Shown: positions 34,183 through 47,448, numbered from the stretch's first letter. The stretch is DNA of 64,000 nucleotides from Nemophila menziesii (GCA_029959085.1 JARWIR010000010.1:32666731-32730730), one strand, 5' to 3'. The notes: a model not told the origin generated them from the sequence alone. A program made the numbers and translations.

Positions 34183-35480
34183 TCCCAATGAGAACGTAAA
34201 AGAGATGGGACATGTCCTAGTGTAATGAGTTTTGGATGAGTTCAGGAACATCATGTTGAGTGAACTTGAAAAAGTTACCATCAATGTGAGATATAACACA
34301 AGATAAAGTTGATAGACGGAGAAAGATCACCCGCTATGGCACCATATTATATGGCCCCAACCAAAAACGTGGAACAAATAAGACAAATGTAACAAATTAA
34401 TGTATAGAGGTATAATACGACCATCTGAATCTCCTTTTGTTGCACCATTTTTGTTTCAAAAGAATATTGATGGTTTGTTGATCATGGAGTTGTTAGACTA
34501 ACTTGGAGGGGTAAAGTTCTTTCCATAGAGAGAACTGCATGTTGATATTGGAAGGTATGTGTGTCAATCAAGGATGTTCGCAACATGATGTGTGACGAGG
34601 TATGGGTATTACAAATGTCTTGTTATGTCGTTTGGACTAATGAATACACCAGCTACTTTTTGTACAATTTTAATTAACTTATTCCAACTACTCATGGACA
34701 ATTTTGTGGTGGTGTACCTATATGATGTTGGAAGATAATGTGGGATATTTTTGACGAGTTTTGCGAAATCTTTATGAGTTTGAATTATACATCAAGTTAG
34801 AGAAACATAGCATTGCACAAGAGAAGGTGGATTTTTTTGGAATATAATTGGAGGAGGTAAGATCGAGAGGTATAGTTCTAAGGTCTGCATCATTTCGAGA
34901 TCGGGAGCTACCAAACAAAGTTCCACAAATAAGGCCATTTCATGGCTTGGTGAACTATTATCGTCTTTTCATCAAAGCCAACTCAAACATTGTGACACCA
35001 TTTACGGAGTTACTCAGTAAGAACAAGAAGTGTACATGGAATGAATAAATTCAAGGACTGCTTGATACTCTTGAGTTAGTCATGAGCGAGAATCATGTAA
35101 TTGCTCTTTCTGAGGATACTTAACTACTTGAGGTACATACTCATGCTTAAGACTTTAGCATAAGAGGAGTATTATGTAGAAAATGAAACCTATAGCGCAT
35201 GAGAATTATGAATTAAACAAGGAAGAGAGAATGTATCATGTGCACGAGAAGAAGATGTTGACGTTAATTCATTGCATTATAGCATGGAGGCATTACTTGC
35301 TTGATACAAAGTTGGTGGTGAGGATAGACAATTAGGCAACGAGGTACGTTCGAACTCAATATATCACGCTAAAGAAAACAAGGTGGCAAGTATTTTTAGT
35401 TGAGTTTTACATTATGTTGGAGTGCAAGACCGGATGAGATAACAAGTTTGTCGATGCCTTTAGTTGCAAGACAAAGTTTG
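34183..35480 (+). pseudogene. Chromovirus-like reverse transcriptase and RNase H relic
   Basis: Recognisable blocks across frames: MAPYYMAPTKN (34335), IRPSESPFVAPFLFQKN (34420), YKCLVMSFGLMNTPATF (34613-34665) and VVVYLYDV (34705; the Y-D-D catalytic motif is degraded, reading YLYDV). These are followed by PFHGLVNYYRLFIK (34940), the RT/RNase H connection, and the start of RNase H with HEKKMLTLIHCIIAWRHYL near 35245. Numerous stops. Confidence 0.75.
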
Positions 35481-36928
35481 TGATAATTATCTGAACGAAG
35501 TGCCCATTTCTAGACCGGCTACGTATAGGGTTGGAGCATGATCCATTAGGGAATGGTTTATTGGGAAATTCTAAGAAATGAAAAACTAGGAGACTTTGGG
35601 TACAAGATGGCGTACTCTTCACCAAGTGGGAACAACTATTTGTACCAAAGGGGAACAACCTTAGACGAGAAATACTTACAGAATTTACATGAGTCTGTTT
35701 GGGTTAAAAATCAAGTTATGTATCGTACTTCGATATATTGAAGATTCTAACTATTGTTCGAAGATGCGACAAAATGTGGAGATATATGTGAGGACTGGTC
35801 TTAATTTTCAACAAGACAAGATAAAAACTAACAACCTAAGACTACCAGTCTATTTCAACAGTTACTTATACCAGAGTTTCCATTCTAGATCATTTCTATG
35901 GATCATCATATGTTTGTCAATGTCATAAGGGTACGAGGAAATCATGTTCGTGGTGGATAGGTTGTCAATATACGACATCTTTATTCCAGCTTCATCAAAC
36001 ATCACCATGGAGGACACGGTTCAACATTTAATGAAGTAATCAAGGTGAGGGGGGTGGTTCCAATGAAAATCGTTAGTGAACAAGACCCATGCATTACCGG
36101 GAAAGTTTGGAGAGAATTCAATATACTTGTCACCGACTTAGCATTCTCAACATGATTTTGTCCATACACTGATGGACAAACAGAGCAGGTGAATGTACTT
36201 TTGGATTTTAATCTTCAGTAGTGTGTTAGTGCCAACCAAAAGGACTGGGCAAAACTCGTGGACATTTCTCAATACTCATATAATTTGAAAATGAGTGAGT
36301 TTACTAGAAGGAGTCTGTTTGAGCTTGCTACGGTAAAACAACCGATCACGCCTAATACCGTTGTTATTGGTTATACCAATAACAATCTTGTCACTTACAA
36401 ATATGCAAAAGGTATGCAAGAGTAAGTGGAGTTGGCTCGAGCAACCGTTGGGAGAGCAAGTAAGAAGATTTAAAATTTAGTGGACAAGAAGAGGAGAGAC
36501 GTGGGTTTCAACAAAAGCAATTTTTTCACGATCAAGCTCATCCTGCAATAATTCGAGTTATTCAAGGTGGTGCACAAGGGTCATATTCATGGAGATACAA
36601 GTGACCATTCAAGATTCTTGTACAAGTAGGTAAGATTTTATATTTATAGGAGATTCTACCAAACTCAAGATCCATTCACCGTTTCACGTGAGCTAATCAA
36701 AGCCTTACTATGAAGACATGGAAGATACAAGTAATGGAAAATTAGGAGGATATTATGCATAAATATTATACAAGTTGTGTTACATAGCGGCGTACTGGGA
36801 TGCTTTGTTTTATTGGTGAAATGTAAAGAGGCATCTAATAGCCAGGCAATTTAGGAATTGGAGGATTTATTGTGTCAAAAGCAATCATGAAGTTCAGGGA
36901 AGACCAAACGTCGGGGATGATTCCAAAT
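35481..36928 (+). pseudogene. Chromovirus-like integrase relic
   Basis: Plus-strand fragments in order: MFVVDRLSIYDIFIPA (35945), DPCITGKVWREFN (36090), TDGQTEQVN (36173), SANQKDWAKLVD (36230) and RRSLFELATVKQPI (36310). These correspond to the D,D-E integrase core and the region after it; the E-containing segment is near TDGQTE. A chromodomain is not clearly recognisable, although QFRNWRIYCVKSNHEVQGRP near 36850 sits where its end would be. Confidence 0.7.
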
Positions 36929-36942
36929 AAGATGGGGGTAAT
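36929..36942 (+). promoter_or_regulatory. Polypurine tract of chromovirus-like element
   Basis: AAGATGGGGGTAAT lies just before the 3' LTR start at 36945. Confidence 0.65.
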
Positions 36943-36944
36943 AA

Positions 36945-37414
36945 TGAGATCCTGGGTCACTTAATTTTTCACGGGGATGGTTGAGGACACTTGCATACAA
37001 AGCAAGGACATATTTAGTCTTGAAGAGTCCATGACCTTCTATAACCAATACCTTCTAAAACTTCCTAGATCATTATTGTATATAATAAAATATTATATGA
37101 TATTATAATATATGTAGAATACGATTTAAACCTCTTGAAAAATATCATTGGGGATTCTAGATCCTTCCATAGTATTATAAATATAGGAGGAGAACCTCAT
37201 TTTTAACTCATTCATTTCTTGAATAAATATAATCTTTATTCTTCACTCAAACTCTCTCTTTATATCTTATCATTTTTTTGCATGGTGTCCCACTTATAAA
37301 TTAGTTTTCGGGTCATATTTGGGAATTGTATCATTTTAGAAACTCATTGTAGGTTATACTAGGTGATAGTCTTGGCCTTGCAGGACATTGTGGGATTGGA
37401 CAAGTCCCGTTACA
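36945..37414 (+). repeat. 3' LTR of chromovirus-like element
   Basis: TGAGATCCTGG..CCGTTACA. It aligns with the 5' LTR through CTTGAAGAGTC, GATTCTAGATCCTTCC, CTCATTCATTTC and GTGTCCCACTTATA. A TATA-like site, TATAAATATAGG, lies near 37175. Confidence 0.78.
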
Positions 37415-37439
37415 ATATGCTAGTTAGAAGCAACTTCAT

Positions 37440-38100
37440 CAACTAGAATTAAAACATGTATATTGTACTTGCTTTAGAGGAATCTAAAACATGCACCTGA
37501 AAAAATGGGAAACCATCACTTACTCGATTAGGAATGTACAAGTTTGCTAGGACAAGGCTTGATTTCGTCTCAAAGATGTTTTAAAAAATAAGAAACCTAG
37601 AAGGAAAGATTCTCTGATAAACATCATGAACATTAGATTAATTAAAGGTCATTCCGTCAGAGAAAAGGTTCTCAATATGATCGATAACTTCAACATAAAT
37701 TGATTCTGGGCAACGAGATAGTAGAAATTGGTAAAAATTGACATAATAATGTAATCTCTACCTTCGTTAATCTTTCCGTCCAAGCTTTCCTATAACACAA
37801 GTAAGCATGATATGAAAATTCTTAAGCTAGTGAATGAACTTCATGCGACTGAGGTCATAATAAATCTTAAAGGTGAGTCCTAACCCACTTGGTTCAAACT
37901 GCAATGTAACAAAAGGAAACACTTATCCGAAAAAGGAAAGAAATTATATTCTGACCCCATCGTTGGTAGAACAATAAAAAACGGAACCAAAACAAGAAAG
38001 GACCCAATGATCCAAAGAAGGGTAATTGTTTCAACAATGGAAGGTCACTGGAAATGAGAGTGCACCAAGCTATGGAAGTAGGGTAAATCTTGTTTGTCTC
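37440..38100 (+). pseudogene. Ty1/Copia gag relic
   Basis: Fragments in shifting frames resemble Copia gag: MYIVLALEESKT near 37455, INIMNIRLIKGHSVREKVLNM near 37620-37680, LPSKLSYNTSKHDMKILKLV near 37785, and a broken zinc knuckle (CFNNG..GHWK..ECTKLWK) at about 38028-38075. The 5' end abuts the chromovirus LTR. The rest of the element was not recognised. Confidence 0.55.
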
Positions 38101-41100
38101 ATGTTAAAAATAAAATAGTAGTGACTTCTATTAGTTGGAATATTTATCCACTAATTACTAAAGTGTTTGTGATTTTTTTATAGCATGTACATTGATAACA
38201 TAGTTTGATCAGAGTTGCGAGTAAACATGTATTAAGTGGAAGCATGTTGAAGCCACCTACCTTTCTTCCATATTAAAAAGTTTCATTGGACTAATTGTAT
38301 ACATTTAATTTTATTGTATGGATATTAGATCAGATTCACTTTCTTCACTGGTTGTTTTTTATATTTTCTAGATGTGCCCAGATTTTTGGCACTCCTATCC
38401 ATTGCCTTAGATTCTGATTAAGATCAAATTTATTTTTCATCTAACAAAATAGGTAGTTGTTTAATTTCTATATTTTGCATATTTTTATTTGAGCTTTTGA
38501 TATAACCATTTATCAATCAATATAATACATACATGGGTGTGTTAGTGTAACAATATGGTGTAAGTACCCCTATTGTAATTTATATATATATTTGTGATTG
38601 GAATATGAAATGGATAAATATTTAGATAATTGTAAGGATATAAAATTATTTGAGCATCATCATGAAGAAAGACCCTGATGTTCACCCTTTAGGAGATTAT
38701 AGGAATTTATTGAATTTGACTCATATATATAACCAATCACGTCGAGTTCAAGGTTAAGATGATATACATTATATGAAGCAATGTTATTTAGAAATTGGTT
38801 AAACTAAATTATAAGACATATATCAACTAATAAGATGTGTCAATCACAAACTATAGTAACAATTAAATGAAAAAGAGTTAGTATACTAATTTGACCATAT
38901 TTAAAGTCATCAATAATAAAAGGTGAACATGAGACATTTAAGATTGTAATGAGAAATTTATTGGATCATATTAGATCATTAAGACATGTGTTAGTTTTCC
39001 AATTTCCACATAGAATATAGTTTCTATATCAATGACTTAAGACTATTGGTACTCAAGAAGTCTGAGGTGTCTAAATGTGTAGATTATAATTCTAAGCATT
39101 TAAGACAGGTGAACATATAGGTTAAGTACTATGTGTAATTTTATAACGAGTTAGATAGATGATTAAAAATAGTATATAATCTAGAAATAAGTCAAAATTA
39201 TCAAAGGACGAAGTAGTTAGTCGTTGAATAAAATCTCATGAGTATAATAAGATGTAAGAAATAAATAGAAAAAAAAAAATTTGTTAGTCTTGTGAGTGTC
39301 ATATCATAGTAGGAGAGGTTCGAAAAAAAGGAATACTTATTAAGCTCAACTATGAGACAATCATAAGACTTTATATGATCCTAGTGAGACAAAATATGAC
39401 GTTACTATTAAAAAATAAAATAGAGTGTGAAATAACTTCTACACATTTGATTTTATGATATTTTAAATATATGATTGGGTTCTTATATAGTTATATTTAC
39501 AATAAATATCTACCAAAAGAGATAAGACTGGAAGAATACTGGTTGGATACTAAAGGTTTTTATGCCTTTATGTAGAAATAAATCCTATATAATCCATCGA
39601 TTTCCTAGAAATGTTCAGACAAAATATATTACTATGAAAACATGATATGCCAAAGTGATATTTTTGACATCCCCACAAGTTACCCCAGGATTGACTAAAC
39701 TCTGATACCTCTCAAGTTTAAGGATTTAACTAGAGAAAAATTTAGATATGAGAAACATCAACGACTTATATGTCAAATAGAGAAATAGACCTTGACTGAG
39801 AAAAAACAAACAGTAAAATGGTGATCCACTAATTTTATATGAGATAAATCAAATTAAGTTCCAAATAATACATCTTCATAATCTTGAGGTTCGGCAATCA
39901 AATGACTATTCTTGATAAAATATGAGGAGATAAATTTCCCATTACTTGAGTAATGTATCTACTATATATGCTTATACTGTAACTAAGTGTGAAGATAAGT
40001 AAATCAAGGTCCTCGCCCTTGAAATACGATTCGTATGATTCATAATTAATGGATTATGAAAACAAGTGAAACTGAATAACCTTAATTTTAATTTATATTG
40101 TAGTTATGAATATTCTTAAAGTTTAAAATCTATCCAAACATGACTTCAAAAGCTTGTGTAAGAAGGGATGGTAAACACAATGGGTCAATGATTGTACAAA
40201 ATTTATGAGAGTTCCATATTAATATCTTTTAATAGATTTGCCTAGTTACTACAAAACTGATAATTATAAGTTATTGAGATCCCGATATACACCTAGATAG
40301 GAAAGTCTTCTCGCTGATATACCTCAGACGTGTAGTGAAACTCTCGAGAAAGTAATATCTTGTGCAAGTGGAAATTTTTTGAGATTCTATTCCGTAGATA
40401 AGGAATTTTCTATTTGCTAGTGTATTATGAAAGTACAATATTGTCATTATGATCTAGAGCATGTGCACATAATGTGCGCAATGATTATAAACAATGAAAA
40501 AGTATAAATGCATGTGATGGTTAAAGTCTAAGTTCATGGAAGTTTATGCATGATGGAGGCGCTCATATCCTAAGTTGATACCTGACGATACTCATGTTAT
40601 AAATATTATTGACTAACTAATCAATCGTTGATACTTTTATTGCATGGAAGATGATTAAAATTGTAGGTGACATTCACACGGTCACTCGATTAGTCGTCTC
40701 CATAAACATTCTCACCAGTACATTTGAATATGTACAAATGGACTAACAAGGAACATTTAATATTAAAAAATATCTTGTAGCTAATGAGGATCAGATACTA
40801 TTAATTTAGATCATTTACGAATACAATGACCTCAAGTACGTATACTTAGATGTACCATGTGTGTGGGTCATTGAGATCCTATATATCTGGTATACTAGGT
40901 ATATAACTTGATCATTTGCAACATCTAAATGCCATCTAGAATCTATGAGATATACAATTCATGGTATGGTTGCATTGTTTAACCTAAATTGGGTCGTGAA
41001 ATATCTTGAACTACATATAATGATATTTCCACTTTTGAGTCGGTAGTGGGGGATTGATGATATATTTATAAAGGTAATATTAGTGATAGGTGATAAACAT

Positions 41101-42160
41101 GCATGATGTACAGTTGTTACTTTACTAGTAGATAAAAGAATGGTATATTTGTTCAACAAATATTTTGTCGGTCAAGAACAATGATCGTTTAAAATAGACC
41201 CTCTGTAAATAAAATATTATATGATGAGTTCAATATTTTTTTTGTGGCATAGTTATAGGATTTTAAAATAAGGATAATTAACTTATCTTAATATATTTTT
41301 GTGCCAGGGTATGGTTTTTCATCTATACGCCTAAACAATTATCAAATTTCTAACGTGATTTTAGAAAAATTACCAATGTAAAATAAGAATAATAATTGAA
41401 TAAATTGATATTTTTTTACTAAATAAATAATTATGGAATCAATTATTGTTTAATAAAGATATATATTAATATTATATACATTTTCTTATGATAAATAAGA
41501 TATCTTATAAATATTAGTATTCACACACATACACACGTATACACACACGTGTGTATATATATATTATTGGAATAGAATATTAATTAATAAGAATGTTAAA
41601 TAAGAAAGTCGTAAGATAATGATGTATGTAAATGGGATTCGCAAAGAACTAGGAGTTTGAATTTCATTTGAACTCTTCCATACACTTCTATAAATACTAG
41701 AAGTAAATGATAAATAAAGGTTCAACCTTTCCTTCTTTTTATCTTGTGTGACACGAAAAAAAATCTCCATACCCCCTTTCGGCTAAGACCTACTAATTGA
41801 AGAAGAAGTAAACAAGTTCTTCTCTTTTTTCTGATCCCATTCTCGCTAGTAAGATACTGAAATGAATTAGAAGAGAAGACAAAGAGTATCAATAGAAATT
41901 AAAAGCGTTTCTTGAAGATCCTTGAGATTCAGGAGATCTAGCTCGACCAACTTCCCTCTACGAGAAGAAGATACAAAAAAATTCTCTTTTGATATGTCTT
42001 ACAACTATATTTTGACATGTTTTTACCTATATGTTTGTGTTAATTATTTTCCCACCAATTTATGTATTATCTCATGTTAATAAAAAAAGTATGGGTTTGC
42101 ATGTAAATAGAATTTTTTTACTATTCTTTTGAATTAAATACGTGCTTAGACATCCTCAGC
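38101..42160. other. AT-rich stretch, no recognised genes
   Basis: Four kilobases with no ORF resembling a protein family. It may be decayed Copia or intergenic DNA. At 41522-41565 there is an alternating CA/TA run (ACACACATACACACGTATAC.. and GTGTGTATATATAT). A TATA-like TATAAATACTAG near 41690 precedes a pyrimidine-rich leader, so 41570-41950 could be an old LTR or promoter. Confidence 0.35.
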
Positions 42161-42164
42161 TCCT

Positions 42165-42485
42165 AACACCTTATCCACATGGAATGAAATCAATTCTTCT
42201 GTAGCACAATTGTAATAAAATCTCACCTTACTTGATCAAACGCTTTTGAAAATTTTAGTTTGACTAGTACATGGTGTTTATGGGATTTATACTTCTTCCG
42301 AAAACATAAGATACCTTGCATAAAATAATAATATTACCAGTAGATCAACCTTTATATAATTTCAACTGAGAAAAATCAATTATCTCATTAATAAACGGTT
42401 GCTCTCTCGTCGTAATGAGCGTTATAATGACCTTATAATCAATATTTGCACATGATACGGGCCAAAAATCATTAATAGTTTATGG
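42165..42485 (-). pseudogene. LINE RT fragment (minus strand)
   Basis: On the minus strand FWPVSCANIDYKVITLI resembles the F-RPISL-N--YKI--K block, and KFSKAFDQVR then LQKN-F resembles D--KAFD-V-W-FL---L---GF. Stops interrupt it. Its order relative to 42757-43480 is wrong for one element, so it is a separate copy or a rearranged one. Confidence 0.6.
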
Positions 42486-42756
42486 TGATTCCCGTGTTGG
42501 ATAATGGTATTTAAGGTTAGGTTAAGGCTTTCAATAGATAATTTACTAACCCTAAGAATCCTTAACTATTCAAAACACTTCAAGATTGATAAATCACAGT
42601 AACCGTGGAATAAGAACCTAGCTTTCCAGTAAACCAAACACTTAAGAATAATTTATGTTGAATAACCTTTCATGACCTCTTTAATTCACAATTTCCTACT
42701 TAGGGTATCTTTTACTTTCTCTATGACTTTGCAAGGGATAAACCCTGTTTTTCTTT

Positions 42757-43480
42757 GGGCTGGGTAAATGATTTCATTAAAATATAAGTAATTGTACAAT
42801 ATACAAGGATAACCTACCTAGGCTCGAAGCTTAAGGTATCCTCTATTAATTTGTTAATCTAATCTCAATGAGATACAGTTTAAAAAACATCCACGATCAT
42901 TCATGAAAACATGACGGGGATACAAAGGAACAACGTAGAAAAGGCGCACATCTTAATCTCATTTAAAGATCTCTCCTTAGAGGGAGTTTCACCTCTTACG
43001 TCTAGGTTGTTCCATATTCTCCATGTCTGATTAATACTAGCGAAAAATAAAACTCTTCATACTTTTCTCCTTCAATTTTCTTGGGTTTTAATCTTATTGA
43101 GCCATTTAAGGGTGCTGATGATAGTATTAATTTCTTTCTCAATACCCAACCATCTTCTCATCTTCTCTCAATTACTCCTAACAAATTCACATTCATAAAA
43201 TAAATGACTATTTGATTTAAAATCTTCATCACACAACTCATAAAGAGGATCCAACTCCATATAAATCATCATAGCCGTAGTTTAAAGTCTCTCGTGTATT
43301 GTCATCGTTACAATGACTGTATGTTTAGGAATAACACACGAGTTCCACACAATATTTGCCCATCTTTTAGGATAAGATCAACGGAGGAAATTATCATAAG
43401 TTTTCTTGTACAAGGAATGAAACTCACCACTATGAGGTTCATTTTCAATGGTGCTATCATTTGAGGTAGAAAACCAATGG
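42757..43480 (-). pseudogene. LINE ORF2 zinc-binding region and 3' end (minus strand)
   Basis: Reading leftward from about 43300: LDPLYELCDEDFKSNSHLFY and ECEFVRSN-EKMRRWLGIEK match the CPLC----E---HLFF-C-F---VW----WLG zinc-binding region of plant LINE ORF2. FFASINQTWRIWNNLDVRGET matches the following -IW--RN segment. A short 3' UTR with AATGAAATCATTTACCCAGCC and an A-rich end finishes at about 42757. Confidence 0.7.
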
Positions 43481-43510
43481 TGCAAAAGTTTTCTCCTCCT
43501 TCATGTCTAG

Positions 43511-45058
43511 TGGTGGCAAAGGTGTGATAAAATAACAATATAAATTGAAAGACAAACACCTTTGACCCCTACGATGAACAGATTGTTTGTAAGTAATGTG
43601 TATGTAAAACAGATATCAATCTCAAGGACTACAAAAATAAGCTATAGTTAATGTAAATACTCAGTGCGATAAGAAAAGCTAAATAATAATACGCTAAAGA
43701 CACTAAAATATTTATTTGGATTTTATGACTCTAAAAATTTTATAACTAATTAAACTAAGACTCAAAATAAAGGCAACAATTAAATATGAAGAGAAGACGT
43801 AGAGAGTTTAGCTCGAGAATTAGCAAGTAATTCCCACTAGCCTTGTACTATGATTATTATCTACGGGATAATTAACATATATGATATAGTCGAGATTTTA
43901 TAATCCTTCTAACTCCTGACAGGGTATCTTAGAAGGAAACCTCAACACTACCACGGGACTTGGGTAAGGAGACCCTGCGTAATTATCGGTGGTAAAATTA
44001 AACCCTAATGACTCTTTAGTTAGGCAAGCCCGTCAAGATCACTACCGCACACTAGACGATTATGTGGTGTTTCTATAATTGAATCCCACCGTCAGGGTAA
44101 AAATCCAACTACTAATGGGGTATCCCTATATGTTGCGTACCGCAAGGACTACAAACGTTAAATCAAAACATATAATACTGAGTCATCACTGATAATTCAT
44201 TTAAATATAATTTCCAAACTCAAATAGTATATAAAACAAGTCTAGGGTTCATACTTTTATGCTATTCTCAAGCTAAATAGATATAATTCATACTAAGGAT
44301 AGATAAAAAACCAATTCAAATATGATATTCATGTTCAAAAGAAAAAAAACTAATATACTAATTGCTGAAAAATTGATAGAGGGAATGGTTGGAATGGAAG
44401 GAACAACTTCCAACTCTTTCTTCTCTTCTTCTCACTTGCTCCCTGTGATTCCTAGGTGTAATTATTATTAGGGACTGAGATAGGACGATTCTCTTGAAGT
44501 AAAGTCGATATATGTAGAAGCTTGGACAAAATTAGGGACAAGGACTTAGTATTATTTTCAAATCCAACTAAAACTCGTTTTCCTGAAATAGTGGACTGGT
44601 TGGCCCATTGACTTTGTAAAATTCATAACTTCTTTGTTACAGCTCTAAATCAGTGATCTTCGTATTGAAACAACCGCAATTATAAGATCATTATGAATAT
44701 AGAAGGGATCCTTCAACTTCCTTGTTGATTTTCTGATGTATAAAAAATACTAGATGACTTCAAGTCTGGACAACTATTTCCAAATCTATCTGAAGATTCC
44801 TTTTTTATCATGACTAAGGGTATTCTTGCTTTAATCACTTCTTATCATTATCCCAAGGTGCATCAGCTTCAAAATACCTAAGTGCTACACAAATAACACA
44901 CAAATTATGCACAAAAGCTTTAAAAATAGAAAACACGTAAAACTAGAAAAGAAAGTATAAACATAAAAAACTAGGAAAAAATCCCAAAAGTAAGTACTAG
45001 ATACCCCTAAAATGATGTCTTGTGACTATATTATATTATCACATAAATGGAGACATCA
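43511..45058 (-). repeat. 3' LTR of Athila-like element C
   Basis: Plus-strand ends TGGTGGCAAAGG and GGAGACATCA; 1548 bp, same family as A, B, S1 and S2. It contains GCACACTAGACGATTATGTG near 44047. A minus-strand polypurine tract adjoins the right edge, so this is the element's 3' LTR. Confidence 0.88.
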
Positions 45059-45080
45059 TGACCCCCAACTCAAAGTTGTG
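45059..45080 (-). promoter_or_regulatory. Polypurine tract, element C
   Basis: The minus strand reads ACTTTGAGTTGGGGGTCA directly before the LTR start TGATGTCTCC. It has the same core as element B. Confidence 0.85.
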
Positions 45081-45127
45081 CCGCCCCGACACAACAAAGA
45101 TAAGAATAGTAGGGTAGTCAACAATAA

Positions 45128-45268
45128 AAGAAGAAGAAGAAGAAGAAGAAGAAGAAGAAGAAGAAGAAGAAGAAGAAGAAGAAGAAGAAGAAGAAGAAGA
45201 AGAAGAAGAAGAAGAAGAAGAAGAAGAAGAAGAAGAAGAAGAAGAAGAATGAATGAATGAATGAATGA
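45128..45268. repeat. (AAG)n and (GAAT)n microsatellite in element C
   Basis: About 120 bases of AAG repeat followed by five GAAT units. Element D has a short AAGAAGAAG run at the homologous place (48998-49015), so the run expanded from an element-borne seed. Confidence 0.95.
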
Positions 45269-45542
45269 TCCTACATCAAATAATTCTAACAAATCTCATG
45301 AAGTAATTTTAAAGAAATAATGCACACACACGCTTAATATACATACAATCATCAATTCATAAATTCAAATCCAAATTAACTTTGATGATCAAAAAAAGTC
45401 TAGACTAACTGTGCAAAGTTAGAAGGAGAGGTTTTCACTTAGTTTGATATGGCTGCTATAAGGTGATTATAGTACCTAATACAATATCCAATGGTACACC
45501 TAACTACGCCTTAATCGATCTATTGTCGATTTAGTGACGGTA

Positions 45543-45655
<113 letters not shown>

Positions 45656-46598
45656 GATAATGTAAAGTGAGCTTTTGGCTCTCTCCTCACATTCTATCAA
45701 CGAATCACCCTAGAGTTTGAGTTTCACTCAAAGATGCTCTCACTCAGCCCAGTTTTGATGCTTTTTTATTTGCATTTCCAAATAACCCAATAAAACCTTC
45801 TATAATGATTACATAACAATTTCCACTTTACCTGTCCAATTCATATATAATTTTTTCCTTTGATATTTAGCTACTCTTTTTAATGTGAGATATCATGCTA
45901 TTTTTTCATCATATTTCTTTTCCATCTTTTTTTTATTTTACCCTGGCAAAGGGTTACAATAAACTCATTATCATATTACAATTACAAATCAAAATTTCTC
46001 AAACCCAATGTTCCCAATTAATGATGCCCACCACCCCAAACTCAAGCTCTAACATGACTTGTCTCAGGGTTGCGATTCGAGTGTAGGTCATATGGATAAG
46101 TCCTATAACTAATGGGTTTGGATTTTAATCTGGATAATAAATGGCTTTAGATAGGCTAAGAGAGGGCTGAGACGAATAATAATATTCAATTAAATGGATG
46201 AGAAAGCTAAAGGCTTCAAGTGGCTCATGAAATAATTGTCTTATTTATTTTTTTAACTTACTAAATCTAGTTACTTTTTCACTTTTAGTTAATAGAATAA
46301 GCAGGTTTGTCAACTAATTTCAGACCTCACGTTCTACACACCTCTCAAGGCTCCCTAAGATTCAGCTTTTCTTTTTACGCATTGCTTATTAATCTTCCTT
46401 ATCCTTTGCTTCATGATTTCATGCGTGCATACTAAGGAGCATTGTGAAACTGTTCAAAAATATATTACCTAATATTATTGACCTAATTAAAAACATGCTT
46501 AATAGGGACATTCACAATATTCTATGCAAATTCCTAACCCATAAAATTTTTAAATGTTATGCGAAAAACGAAAAGAAGATGAGGACAATGAATCCCCA

Positions 46599-46615
46599 CC
46601 CCCAACTCAAAACTG
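46599..46615 (-). promoter_or_regulatory. Internal second polypurine-tract-like site, element C
   Basis: The minus strand reads CAGTTTTGAGTTGGGGG, preceded by GAGTCGTGGGGACACG. It is the counterpart of 14210-14222 in element B. Confidence 0.6.
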
Positions 46616-46742
46616 ATTCGTGTCCCCACGACTCAAAAAAAAGCCTCGATAAAGAAAATAAAACTTAAACTAAATCTACCTAACAAATAAGCACTTAAGG
46701 ACCGAGGTTAGGAGATGTTACCTGACTGAAACCCATGTATTT

Positions 46743-47090
46743 TCATTCATAAGTAGAAGGATGATCTTCTTGTATTTCCAACATAGCCATGATCCTATCT
46801 GTAAGTTCATATAAAACCTCATCTGATTTTTCTCGTATATTTAAAGATGAACTTTGATCCTTTACTATTGGTTCCTTCTCTTTTGGTTTGACTGGAACTC
46901 TCTTTCTCATGTGGTATTTATACAGCGGTTGTGTATTTTCCTCACCCTTTGGCTTCTTTTCCATTGGCTCATCAATGATAATGGCTTTATCTTTTGTAGC
47001 TCCAGGTAAATTCCTTTCTTCCCTATGATTTGACTTTTCCTCTTGTAATTCATAACATATGTTCTTCTTGTCATCTTTACTAACCAACAA
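46743..47090 (-). CDS. Small ORF in 3' region of element C (unknown function)
   Basis: An uninterrupted 115-codon minus-strand frame. It is very rich in charged residues (Lys, Glu) with no membrane segment. The middle part, YHMRKRVPVKPKEKEPIVKD, resembles YNLGKRVP..EKERIDKD in element B. It is followed by a likely helix (SDEVLYELTDRIMAMLEIQE). Its position, upstream of the internal polypurine-like tract and about 1.7 kb from the 3' LTR, matches B. The protein may be nuclear because of its basic patches, but this is inference. I do not recognise the family. It could also be the surviving part of a larger ORF. Confidence 0.45.
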   Translation of the reverse strand: MLVSKDDKKNICYELQEEKSNHREERNLPGATKDKAIIIDEPMEKKPKGEENTQPLYKYHMRKRVPVKPKEKEPIVKDQSSSLNIREKSDEVLYELTDRIMAMLEIQEDHPSTYE

Positions 47091-47448
47091 CTAAAGATGC
47101 ACCAACAATGAATACAGTTATGAATGATCGATGTGTCTTCAAGTTGTTGTGTGGGTGGTAGATTATGAATAATAGGGGAAGAAATAAGTTTACTTGTGAT
47201 GGAAGAAATATTGAAAGCTTGATGATATTTGGTGTTTTGTGGTGTTATGGAATGGATTTGACGAATTTAATTTGTTTATGGAAGATGAGGGAAAGATTTG
47301 ATGGTGTTTTTGTGTGTTGTTTGAAGGTTTGATCAAGCTTTATGGTACTAATATGGAGTTTGGGACTGATATTTTTTTTTTGATGGAGTTGAAAGAGTCT
47401 AGTTTTAGGTCTTGGAGAATTAGTATCCATAAGGACTCTGGTGTTGCC
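47091..47448 (-). other. Element C spacer upstream of the small ORF
   Basis: On the plus strand GTTTGAAGGTTTGATCAAGC then TTTATGG near 47320 matches the left edge of the window (near 120-147). It is ordinary Athila spacer. No gene. Confidence 0.5.

Larger units (their letters stand above)
31900..37414 (+). mobile_element. Degenerate Ty3/Gypsy chromovirus-like element with both LTRs
   Basis: 5' LTR 31900-32439, tRNA-iMet-type primer site, gag, protease, RT, RNase H, integrase, polypurine tract, 3' LTR 36945-37414. The integrase segment ANQKDWAKLVDISQYSYN-like and the protease layout fit chromoviruses of the Galadriel/Reina kind. Every domain is broken. The two LTRs differ strongly from each other in sequence and length (540 versus 470 bases), so the insertion is old. 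A clean 5-bp target duplication was not found. Confidence 0.8.

Noticed and set aside
45012..45292. Long ORFs of poly-Arg (plus) and poly-Leu (minus)
   Set aside because: They are translations of the (AAG)n microsatellite, not genes.
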